Below are positions 54,126-61,839 of a DNA stretch of 64,000 nucleotides, in pieces. The stretch's first letter is position 1, and each line of letters begins with the position of its first letter. The stretch lies in contig JASBVF010000006.1 in the NCBI GenBank assembly GCA_030147525.1, positions 1 to 64,000 of the forward strand, in the 5' to 3' direction. The position numbers were made by a program, and so were the translations under genes. A model generated the notes under the pieces. The model was not told the origin of the DNA, ran no database searches, and saw only the letters and a list, made by a program, of their open reading frames with translations. This stretch comes from Bacteroidota bacterium (GTDB lineage: Bacteria; Bacteroidota; Bacteroidia; Chitinophagales; Saprospiraceae).

Positions 54126-56405
54126 TCAGACCGTGGCTTCCTGCTGCGGCGCTAATTCCAGCAGTTGACCCTTCACCCTCAGTTGCAGGGTTTGATTGGT
54201 TTGATTGAAAACTGTGACTCCTTCCGGTGCAATTTTCACTTGCAGCCGGTAGCCTTTCCAGCGAATTTTAAAAGAAAAAGAAGACCAGCCTTCCGGCAAA
54301 AACGGATCCAGTGAAAGCAGATCAGGCGTGGTGCGCAAGCCGCCAATACCATTCACCAAAGCCAGCCATGCGCCTGCCATGCCGAGGATGTGCAGGTCGC
54401 CTGCGGTATCGCCGGGTTCGCTGTCAAGATCAAGGCGGGCAATGCGTTGATACATTTCCGTAGCCTCAGTGTGCCGGCCAAGTTTGGCGGCCAGGATGGC
54501 ATGCACGGCGTACGACAGGCTGTTTTCATGCACCGTCATGGGTTCGTAAAAGTCAAAATTGCGCCGCAGTTGCTCTTCGCTGAAATGTTCCTCAAACAGG
54601 TAAAACCCCAACAGCACATCCGGCTGCTGAATGAAACAGGAGCGGAGAATGCGATCCCAGGTCCAATTGCGAAGCAGGGGGCGGTCACCGGGTGCGAGGG
54701 TGTCCGCCGAGCGGAGTTCTTTGTCTGCAAAGCCTTCGTGCTGTAAAAAAACGCCCAACTGCAAGTCCCTCGGCAGGTGCATTTTCTCTGCAATATGTGT
54801 CCAGTGCGCCGTCTCTGAATTCCTGTCTAAATCGAGGCGCTGAAGCAGTTGGTCCAATTGTTCAGGTGCTGTCCTGCCGACATGTTGCAGGGCTTCCAGG
54901 GTATACCTCAGGCACCAGACGGCGAGGTAATTTGTGTACCAGTTGTTGTTGACGTTGTTTTCAAATTGATTCGGCCCGGTCACCCCGTGAATTACGTACT
55001 GCTTTTTAGGCTGGGACCAATGCACCCGCTGCGCCCAAAACCGCGCTATCGCAATCAGCACTTCCAGGCCGTTCGTCACCAGAAACTGCTCATCCCCCGT
55101 GTAGCGGACGTAATCGTAAATCGAAAAAGCAATGGCGCCGTTGCGGTGAATGGCTTCGAAGGTATTTTCCCAGTCTGCATGGCATTCTTCTCCGTTCACC
55201 GTGGCCATGGGAAAGAGTGCGGCCCCCTTGTCGAACCCCATTCTGGCAGCAAATTCTATGGCCTTCGGCAGGGAATTGCAGCGAAATATTAACAGGTTGC
55301 GGACGATCTCCGTTGGGTAAACGGAAAGGCAGAAAGGCAGGTAAAACAATTCCGTTTCCCAGGTGGAAGTCATGTTTGGTGCCATTGCCGTTTTATCGGG
55401 TCTGTTCTCAAGCGACGCACTGTTTTGCAGCAGTTGAAACAAGTTGAACCGGGCGCCCTGTTGGGCCGCCACATCGCCTTCAATGACAATATCAGCTTCC
55501 TCCCAGCGCTTTTCCCAAGCCTGCGTGTGCGCTTTCAGCAGTTTATCATAGCCGGTTTTGAATGCCTTGCGCACCACCTTGCGGCAACGGTCCAGCAGCT
55601 TTGATTTTTCATCATGAAGAGAGGAAACCAGGCCGGCATATTTGTAAACGACCAGTTCGTCGCCGGTTTTGCACCTGAGCTGAGCGGCGCAACTGATGTA
55701 TTGATCTTCAATTTGCTGCGTGGTTGTCAGATCGGCTTTTTGCTTGTTTTTGAAAACGCTGAACTTCATGCCCACCGCTACCCTCAACTGTGACCTCCGG
55801 GTTTCGGTAACGATGTAGCCGGATCGTTTTTTTGCCAGCTGCTCGATGGCTGACCAGGCGACTTCGCCGGTGGCGGGGTCTGCCACATCACCGTCAATGA
55901 ACGGACGAACCGTGACCGTGCCTTCAAAATTCAGCGGTTTGACGCTGTACCGGATGACCCCGACTTCCTTGTTGTTGAGGCTGCAAAAACGGGTGGATTT
56001 CACTTTGATTTCTTTCCCGCTGACCAGTTTGGCCGTAAAACTGCGCTCGAGCGTACCCTGCCGCATATTGAGCACCCGGCGAAAGCCCTTGATTTTACAG
56101 GTCGCCAAATCAAGCACTTCCCCGTCCACCTGAATACCGATACCTACCCAGTTAGGAGCAGGAACGAACTCCGAAACCGAACCGGGCAGCCCTGACTTTG
56201 CAGGCCCTTCGAGTGTCCTTGATTCAAAAATACCGGCAAGATGGCAACCCTCCGAAGCAGGACCGGAATACTGCTCTTCAAAAATACCCCGTTGGCTCAT
56301 CCACCCGTTACCCAGGGTAAAGCAGTTTTCGCTAACCTTGCTGAAGCCGGCATCGAAACCTTCTTCGACGATGTTCCATTCGTGGTGTTTGAAAGAGTTT
56401 TTCAT
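54126..56405 (-). CDS. GH65 family protein with altered catalytic motifs (maltose/kojibiose phosphorylase-like)
   Basis: The 759-residue protein has the GH65 layout: N-terminal beta-sandwich (1-270), helical linker, (alpha/alpha)6 barrel (about 330-690) and C-terminal beta domain. Family members phosphorolyse or hydrolyse alpha-glucosides. The barrel keeps FPMATVNGEEC and VNNNWYTNYLAVWCLRY. However, the motif that normally reads GPDE(Y/F) or GPNE(Y/F) is GPNQF, so the expected general acid Glu is Gln (codon CAA). The FWDTE sugar-binding motif is STWETE, and the GLTGE-YGG loop before it is absent. It may be inactive or have another chemistry. There is no signal peptide. It is transcribed alone. 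Confidence 0.85.
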   Translation of the reverse strand: MKNSFKHHEWNIVEEGFDAGFSKVSENCFTLGNGWMSQRGIFEEQYSGPASEGCHLAGIFESRTLEGPAKSGLPGSVSEFVPAPNWVGIGIQVDGEVLDLATCKIKGFRRVLNMRQGTLERSFTAKLVSGKEIKVKSTRFCSLNNKEVGVIRYSVKPLNFEGTVTVRPFIDGDVADPATGEVAWSAIEQLAKKRSGYIVTETRRSQLRVAVGMKFSVFKNKQKADLTTTQQIEDQYISCAAQLRCKTGDELVVYKYAGLVSSLHDEKSKLLDRCRKVVRKAFKTGYDKLLKAHTQAWEKRWEEADIVIEGDVAAQQGARFNLFQLLQNSASLENRPDKTAMAPNMTSTWETELFYLPFCLSVYPTEIVRNLLIFRCNSLPKAIEFAARMGFDKGAALFPMATVNGEECHADWENTFEAIHRNGAIAFSIYDYVRYTGDEQFLVTNGLEVLIAIARFWAQRVHWSQPKKQYVIHGVTGPNQFENNVNNNWYTNYLAVWCLRYTLEALQHVGRTAPEQLDQLLQRLDLDRNSETAHWTHIAEKMHLPRDLQLGVFLQHEGFADKELRSADTLAPGDRPLLRNWTWDRILRSCFIQQPDVLLGFYLFEEHFSEEQLRRNFDFYEPMTVHENSLSYAVHAILAAKLGRHTEATEMYQRIARLDLDSEPGDTAGDLHILGMAGAWLALVNGIGGLRTTPDLLSLDPFLPEGWSSFSFKIRWKGYRLQVKIAPEGVTVFNQTNQTLQLRVKGQLLELAPQQEATV

Positions 56406-56589
56406 TTTACTTTATTCAAAAAGAAAACTGGACAAGTTGTTCAGCCCGGCTCGCAAACTACCTCCGGGACGTCAGCAGGTTTTATTTTTACGGTGCGAAA
56501 ATAGCAAGGGTGAGATTCCCTGCAAACTTTAATATTCGAGTGGTTCGCCGTTGATTGCCTACCTTCGTTATTTAAAAACCGAACGCCGG

Positions 56590-57933
56590 ATGTTAGAAGC
56601 TTTCCAGGAATTTATTCAAGCAAAAAAACTCATTGCCACAGGCGAAAAAACACTGATTGCCGCCAGTGCCGGCGTTGACTCGACGGTGCTGTGCCACCTG
56701 TTCCGGCAGGCAGGTTTGGCTTTTGAAATAGCGCATTGCAACTTTCAGCTCCGTGGCGAAGCCTCTGACGCTGATGAAGTTTTTATGAAAAATCTGGCCC
56801 GGGCCTGGCAGGTGCCTTTCCATTCCATCCGTTTCGACACGGTTGATTTTGCCGAAAAAAATAAAATCTCGATTCAAATGGCTGCCCGGCAGCTGCGGTA
56901 CGATTGGCTCGAGTCGGTGAGGCAAAGCAGCGGATGTCAGTACATTGCCACCGCTCATCATCTCGATGACTCTATTGAAACGGTGCTCTTCAACTTCACC
57001 AAAGGTTGCGGAATCCGAGGGCTGCACGGCATTTTGCCCAGGCAGGGCAACATCATCCGGCCCTTGCTTTTTGCGACGAAGGAGCAGATTCTCGCTTTTG
57101 CGAAGCATTCCATCGAATACCGGGAAGACGTATCCAACGAGTCGGTGAAATACACCCGCAACAAGATCCGGCACGAGGTCATTCCGGTACTGGAAAACAT
57201 CAACCCGGCCTTCCGGCAAAGCGCCGGGGAAACCATCGAACGCCTGAGAGAGGTGGAGGCGCTCTATGATTTTGCGCTGCAATCCATCAAAGCAGCATTG
57301 ATGACCCAAACCGGCGAAACTTGGCAGATCGATATTGAAAAACTGCGCCTCTCCCCTGCCCCTTCCACGGTGCTTTACGAATTGCTGCTGCCCTTCGGTT
57401 TTAACAATGATCAGACTGCTCAAATATTGCAAAGCCTTGACCATCAGCCCGGTAAAATGTTTTATTCCCCCTCCCACCGGCTGCTGGCTGATCGCTTTTT
57501 TTTAATCATATCCACGGAAGAAAATGCTGGCGGAGTAGTCAGCATTCCTGGTAAACTACCGGCAGAAATCCGGCTGACGGACGGTACGCTGAAGCTGCGG
57601 ACAGAAAACCAGCCGCCCGCTTCCTTCGTATATAATTCAAACGAGGCCTGGATCGATTTGGAAAAACTGGACTTCCCGCTCCGGCTGCGGCACTGGCAAC
57701 CCGGCGATATTTTTCAACCGCTGGGAATGAAAGGGAAACATCAAAAACTTCAGGATTTCTTCAGCGACCGGAAACTTTCAAGGTTTGACAAGGAAAAAAT
57801 CTGGATTCTGGAAAGCGGCGGGAAAATTGCCTGGGTGGTTGGCATGCGTTTGGATGAACGCTTTAAAGTCTCCGGACAGACAAAACGCTGCTTGGTAGCA
57901 AACTTCGAACCTGATAATTTTGACAATCAATAG
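56590..57933 (+). CDS. tilS: tRNA(Ile)-lysidine synthase
   Basis: The 447-residue enzyme has the N-terminal PP-loop ATPase, the RYDWLESV and ATAHHLDDSIETVLFNF segments, then KYTRNKIRHEVIPVLE, and C-terminal domains with the LRHWQPGDIFQPLGMKG motif. It converts cytidine 34 of the CAU-anticodon tRNA-Ile to lysidine and is essential. The PP-loop reads SAGVDS (26-31) where SGGxDS is the rule, so the first Gly is Ala. The ATG at 56590 is chosen; the longer reading starts at a TTG. TACCTTCG about 25 bp upstream differs by one base from the -7 box. Confidence 0.93.
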   Translation: MLEAFQEFIQAKKLIATGEKTLIAASAGVDSTVLCHLFRQAGLAFEIAHCNFQLRGEASDADEVFMKNLARAWQVPFHSIRFDTVDFAEKNKISIQMAARQLRYDWLESVRQSSGCQYIATAHHLDDSIETVLFNFTKGCGIRGLHGILPRQGNIIRPLLFATKEQILAFAKHSIEYREDVSNESVKYTRNKIRHEVIPVLENINPAFRQSAGETIERLREVEALYDFALQSIKAALMTQTGETWQIDIEKLRLSPAPSTVLYELLLPFGFNNDQTAQILQSLDHQPGKMFYSPSHRLLADRFFLIISTEENAGGVVSIPGKLPAEIRLTDGTLKLRTENQPPASFVYNSNEAWIDLEKLDFPLRLRHWQPGDIFQPLGMKGKHQKLQDFFSDRKLSRFDKEKIWILESGGKIAWVVGMRLDERFKVSGQTKRCLVANFEPDNFDNQ

Positions 57934-57985
57934 TCCCGGTAAACACAAGCCGCCCGAGGCTGTTGTTTACGACAAACAATTCAAC

Positions 57986-59026
57986 ATGAAAAAAAGTACG
58001 TTTACCTTCCTCTTAGCTTTTCTCTTTTTGATGCAGGGCATTGCCCAGCAGGTCGTGCAGGAGCAGCGGCTCCTCATTACCAAACGCACGGCTTCCTGGT
58101 GCCCCAATTGCGGCACCTGGGGCTGGACGCTGTTTGAAAACCTGCTGGAAGACAACCACGAAAAAGCCGTGCTCATCGCTGCCCACTACGACGGCGTGCT
58201 TGCGACTGCGGCCGGCGAAGCCATTACGGATAACTTCGGCGGGTTTTACCAGCCCCGTTTTTTTGTGGATGAAACGGATCAAAACGCCAGCTCCGGCAAC
58301 ATCGGCGCCGTCCGGAATTCTGTCCGGGATCAGGTCAATGCTGCGTTTGCCGGATCGGTTATCGCCAACGTCGGTTTTGCGCCGGTTTATGCAAATGGTG
58401 AAATAAAAGTGGATGCCAAAGTGAAATTTTTCCAGGCTGCGCAAGGCGAATACTACCTCGGTATTTACCTGATCGAAGATAATGTGACTGCATTCCAGTC
58501 AGGCATCGGCAGCAACGCCAATCACATGCGGGTGTTCCGGGAGTCTTTTACTTCCGGCGCATTTGGCACCCAGATCCTGGATGGCAGCGCTACGGCCGGC
58601 CAGGAATTTGACCTGAGCTACTCCCTCGCTATCGGCAGTCCGGAGGGCCTGGATTACGATGTCATCGGCATCATCTGGAAAAAAGAAGGCGAGAAATACC
58701 TGCCCGTGAATGCCTGGTCAAACGACCAGATCAACACGTCGACGGCTGTGGCGGAACCGACCGGTTTGCTCAATTTCACCGTTGCTCCCACAGTGACAGC
58801 AACTGTGACCAACATTCAATTGGAACTGCTTGAAAACCAGGCGGATGCTTCCATCGATCTTTTTGATCTGACCGGCAAGCTGGTGTCCAATATTTACAGC
58901 GGTCCGCTCTCGAAAGGCTTGCAAAATTTTGAGTTGAACCGTGAAACAGCCGGTGGAAACGGCGTTTACCTCGTTCGCTTGAGTGTTGGCAGCAAAGTGA
59001 GCACGAAGAAGGTGGTATTTCACTAA
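57986..59026 (+). CDS. Omp28-like secreted protein with T9SS sorting domain
   Basis: The 346-residue protein has a signal peptide (about 1-20, ending GIAQ). A thioredoxin-like Omp28 region has ITKRTASWCPNCGTWGW (CxxC at 39 and 42) and then AAHYDG. A beta-sandwich follows, and a C-terminal T9SS sorting domain (QLELLENQADASIDLFDLTG to VSTKKVVFH). It is exported across the outer membrane by the type IX system; the CxxC suggests redox activity, not proven. It follows tilS by 52 bp on the same strand. The palindromic element copy 3 begins 7 bp after its stop codon. Confidence 0.9.
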   Translation: MKKSTFTFLLAFLFLMQGIAQQVVQEQRLLITKRTASWCPNCGTWGWTLFENLLEDNHEKAVLIAAHYDGVLATAAGEAITDNFGGFYQPRFFVDETDQNASSGNIGAVRNSVRDQVNAAFAGSVIANVGFAPVYANGEIKVDAKVKFFQAAQGEYYLGIYLIEDNVTAFQSGIGSNANHMRVFRESFTSGAFGTQILDGSATAGQEFDLSYSLAIGSPEGLDYDVIGIIWKKEGEKYLPVNAWSNDQINTSTAVAEPTGLLNFTVAPTVTATVTNIQLELLENQADASIDLFDLTGKLVSNIYSGPLSKGLQNFELNRETAGGNGVYLVRLSVGSKVSTKKVVFH

Positions 59027-59033
59027 AAAAATC

Positions 59034-59256
59034 TGAGTCATCCCGAATTTTAAAATTGGGTTTAAGGCCAAAATAGCCCCGGAGGGGCGGCTATGTTTGT
59101 AGAAAAATGACCAAATAATAAAAATGGAGCCCCAGCGGGGCGATCATCTATCGATTGCCGCCCCGCTGGGGCTCCATTTTTGGATAAAATAAATGCTACA
59201 AACATGATCGCCCCTACGGCGCTGAAATTTTATCAAAATTCGGAATGACTCATGTT
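59034..59256. repeat. Palindromic element, copy 3 (loop inverted)
   Basis: It is built like the copy at 8927-9155: TGAGTCATCCCGAATTTT and its complement as outer arms, inner arms of AGCCCCGGAGGGGCGGC type, and a central GGAGCCCCAGCGGGGC hairpin. The central loop reads ATCATCTATCGATTGCC, the reverse complement of the loop in the other copies. It lies between two convergent genes. Confidence 0.85.
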
Positions 59257-59260
59257 TATT

Positions 59261-59893
59261 TTACGGAATATTCAGCAATTTGTGCGTCTGGATGCTCAGG
59301 CGCCATTTCGGGTTTTTCAGGCAAAAATCAATCGCCAGGCGGGTGTTCTCCTGCACATTCGGCCCGTCCATGGGCTGGATGAAAAAGTTTTCAAAATCTA
59401 AATCTTCGAATTGATCCGGCATAGCGCCCGGCTGCGGGTAAACGAGCTTCAGTTCGTGTCCGGTGGTAATTTCCAGGATCGTTCCGGCTTTCGGGCTCAC
59501 GCAAACCCAGTCGAGGCCCGTTGGTTTTTCGACGGTTCCGTTCGTTTCGACGCCAACTTCAAATCCGTTCTGATGAAAAATATCGATCAGGTTTTCATCC
59601 AGTTGCAGGAGCGGCTCACCGCCCGTACACACTACGTAGGGTTTGCCCAGGTTGGTGTCGCCCCAGAGTTCGGCAGCTTTTTGCACAAGGTCCGGCCCGG
59701 TATATTTTCCGCCATTTTCACCATCCATGCCCCAAAAGTCCGTGTCGCAAAACTGGCAGATGGCTTTGTGCCGGTCTTCTTCCCTGCCGCTCCAGAGGTT
59801 ACATCCGGAGAAACGGCAGAAAACGGCAGGCCTTCCGGTATGTGCACCTTCCCCCTGCAGGGTGTAATACATTTCTTTGATTTTATAAGCCAT
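59261..59893 (-). CDS. queE: 7-carboxy-7-deazaguanine synthase
   Basis: The 210-residue radical-SAM enzyme makes the deazaguanine ring for queuosine. It has YTLQGEGAHTGRPAVF near the start, cluster cysteines at 31, 46 and 49 (CNLW then CQFC), the C-x14-C-x2-C spacing typical of QueE rather than CxxxCxxC. VVCTGGEPLLQLD, VETNGTVEKP and the C-terminal FFIQPMDGP and LSIQTHKLLNIP complete it. Length and motifs are complete. Other queuosine genes are not in the window. A -7 box lies 33 bp upstream. Confidence 0.97.
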   Translation of the reverse strand: MAYKIKEMYYTLQGEGAHTGRPAVFCRFSGCNLWSGREEDRHKAICQFCDTDFWGMDGENGGKYTGPDLVQKAAELWGDTNLGKPYVVCTGGEPLLQLDENLIDIFHQNGFEVGVETNGTVEKPTGLDWVCVSPKAGTILEITTGHELKLVYPQPGAMPDQFEDLDFENFFIQPMDGPNVQENTRLAIDFCLKNPKWRLSIQTHKLLNIP

Positions 59894-59925
59894 TCTTCTG
59901 TTGCAATCTAATTTTTAACGAATAA

Positions 59926-59933
59926 CAAAACTA
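59926..59933 (-). promoter_or_regulatory. -7 box TAGTTTTG for queE
   Basis: This is an exact TAnnTTTG match on the minus strand, 33 bp upstream of the queE ATG and directly next to the stop codon of the methyltransferase gene. Confidence 0.55.
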
Positions 59934-60572
59934 CTATGCGGGTTGAGCCACAATGAGATGATAGCTAAAAAAGAAGTTTCGGTCCAAAAGTTTAGTCCGA
60001 AGTACTTTGAAGCCGTTTTTTTCAAGCTTTTGCTCGTAATCGCTCAGGTCAAGCTGGTGCGGATGCAGGATGTCGCCGGGAATGAGACCGAATATTTTTT
60101 TAAAAACCCGGTAATTGTGCGCATCCACCGTCAGCACGAGACTTCCCGCTTCCGCTGTCGCCCTGCGTAAATTTTGAAGGCAAACATCCAGATCGGCAAC
60201 GTGGTTGATGGCATTGAGACAAAAAACCCGGTCGAAGGGCTGTGCCGGAATGAAATTTTCCAGCGGCATTTCAACAAATTTGACCGAGGGAAAGGCGCCG
60301 TTCTGCAGGAATTTCAGCTGGCTCTGATACTTGCGGAGCAAGGGGTCGACGGCCGTGACTTCCTGTTGCTGAAACATCAGGAACACACCCGCCGGACCAC
60401 AACCGGCGTCAAGTATCCGGTCGCCAGGTGCAGGCCAGGTGCCGGTTTCATCCAAAAATTGCTGCCAGTAATTGCGTTTCCAGTGAAGGTAATCCTCCTC
60501 CGATTTGCCACGGAGGTAGTTGCGCCACCACCATGCCTCAAAGAACTGGGCTATTTTCCATCGCAGATTCAT
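59934..60572 (-). CDS. Class I SAM-dependent methyltransferase
   Basis: The 212-residue protein has the SAM-binding motif I ILDAGCGPAGVF (about 54-65) with motif II acidic VTAVDPLL. The motif IV region FDRVFCLNAINHVADL follows, then a GSLVLTVDAHN strand. It resembles the methyltransferase type 11 group. The substrate is not visible. The ATG at 60572 is chosen because upstream codons overlap the promoter of the divergent Smr gene. It precedes queE on the same strand, but queE appears to have its own promoter. Confidence 0.88.
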   Translation of the reverse strand: MNLRWKIAQFFEAWWWRNYLRGKSEEDYLHWKRNYWQQFLDETGTWPAPGDRILDAGCGPAGVFLMFQQQEVTAVDPLLRKYQSQLKFLQNGAFPSVKFVEMPLENFIPAQPFDRVFCLNAINHVADLDVCLQNLRRATAEAGSLVLTVDAHNYRVFKKIFGLIPGDILHPHQLDLSDYEQKLEKNGFKVLRTKLLDRNFFFSYHLIVAQPA

Positions 60573-60665
60573 GGGGCGAAGGTAGGAAGCAGAAGATGTT
60601 AAGTTTAAAATTGAAGCGTAAACATTTTTCTTCCTGTAGCATTTCGGCTGGTGCGATGTGTTCAC

Positions 60666-60673
60666 TACATTTG
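60666..60673 (+). promoter_or_regulatory. -7 box TACATTTG for the Smr gene
   Basis: This is an exact TAnnTTTG match, 30 bp upstream of the ATG at 60703. Its position rules out the earlier GTG at 60658 as the start. Confidence 0.6.
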
Positions 60674-60702
60674 AAAATCTTTACCAAAACTACACATCAT
60701 CC

Positions 60703-61749
60703 ATGCTATTTGCAGTCGGTACCAAAGTCAAATTCTTACACACAGGCGACGAAGGCGTCGTTGAGAGCCTCCTTGACGGCGGCATGATCAGTGTTTACAT
60801 TGAGAAGCTGGACATGGAAATCCCAGCTTTCCCGGAGGACCTCGTCCGGGCAGAGGAATTCCTGAAACACCCGGTGAAAGCCAAGATCGTCTCCGGCAAA
60901 AAAGAAGTTGAGGCCCCTGCCCCACCGCCGATTTCCATCGAAACGCAGTACACCATATTAAAAAGCGTCGGTATTCAACTGGCTCTCGATCCTGTTCAAA
61001 ACAAGGAAGGGCTGACAGATAAATACCTGATTTACCTGCTCAACGACACTAACTATGACGTGGTGTATTCCATCCGTTTACGGCGAAAAAATGCCCGCCC
61101 CGTCAGTTGGGACGGCCAACTGAGGGCTACCTTTTTCATCCAGTTGGGCGAGATGCTCTATGATGACCTGAACGAAGCGCCGGAGTTTGAAGTGGAATGC
61201 AGCTGGGTAACGACGGAAGGCGTTACCGGAAAGGTCTTTAAATCATTGAAAATCAAACCGAAAACCTTTTTCAACAGCCTGCGGACTGCTCCGTTTCTAA
61301 ATAAAAAAGTACACCTCTACCGCCTGTTCGAAAAACCGGAAACCACTTCACAGAAATCGGGCGAAGACCTCCTGGAGTACACCAAACGCCATGCAAAGCC
61401 ACACTGGCAGCCGCTCGAAAGTCATAAAAAACTGAATGCGCACGACACGAAGGAACTGGCTGAATTCGAGCCTGAAATCGACCTTCACATTGAAAAACTC
61501 ACCGACAACTGGCGCAAGATGAGCAATGCCGAAATCGTCAGGCTGCAACTCTCCAGCTTCGAGCAATACCTCGCCAAGGCTATTCATCTCGGCGTTCAGC
61601 GGGTGTTTATTATCCACGGCGTCGGGGAAGGCAGGCTGCGGGATGCCATCGCTACCCGGCTGATGCAAAATCCGGATGTTCAGACTTTTAAAAATGAATA
61701 CCACCATAAATATGGATGGGGAGCGACGGAGGTGGTGTTTGAGAGTTGA
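60703..61749 (+). CDS. DUF2027 and Smr domain protein
   Basis: The 348-residue protein has an N-terminal KOW/Tudor-like piece (VGTKVKFLHTGDEGVV), then a central beta-rich domain (about 80-230) as in DUF2027. A basic linker leads to a C-terminal Smr domain: EIDLHIEKL (about 263-271), RVFIIHGVGEGRLRDAI (about 301-317) and the NEYHHKYGWGATEVVF end. Smr domains, shared with MutS2, act as nucleases or bind nucleic acid, often on ribosomes or branched DNA. The DLHxEKL and HGxGxGxLR motifs are complete. The precise role in Bacteroidota is unknown. Confidence 0.92.
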   Translation: MLFAVGTKVKFLHTGDEGVVESLLDGGMISVYIEKLDMEIPAFPEDLVRAEEFLKHPVKAKIVSGKKEVEAPAPPPISIETQYTILKSVGIQLALDPVQNKEGLTDKYLIYLLNDTNYDVVYSIRLRRKNARPVSWDGQLRATFFIQLGEMLYDDLNEAPEFEVECSWVTTEGVTGKVFKSLKIKPKTFFNSLRTAPFLNKKVHLYRLFEKPETTSQKSGEDLLEYTKRHAKPHWQPLESHKKLNAHDTKELAEFEPEIDLHIEKLTDNWRKMSNAEIVRLQLSSFEQYLAKAIHLGVQRVFIIHGVGEGRLRDAIATRLMQNPDVQTFKNEYHHKYGWGATEVVFES

Positions 61750-61770
61750 GAGGTTAAAATGTAGAATGTT

Positions 61771-61822
61771 GAATGGAGAACTACCAGGGGCACATGTTTG
61801 TCTGGTAATTCTCCATTTTTTT
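61771..61822 (+). terminator. Rho-independent terminator after the Smr gene
   Basis: GAATGGAGAACTACCAG pairs with CTGGTAATTCTCCATT across a loop of about 14 bases, and is followed by TTTTTTG on the plus strand. It lies between two convergent genes. Confidence 0.8.
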
Positions 61823-61839
61823 GTTTCATGACCTGAGGC

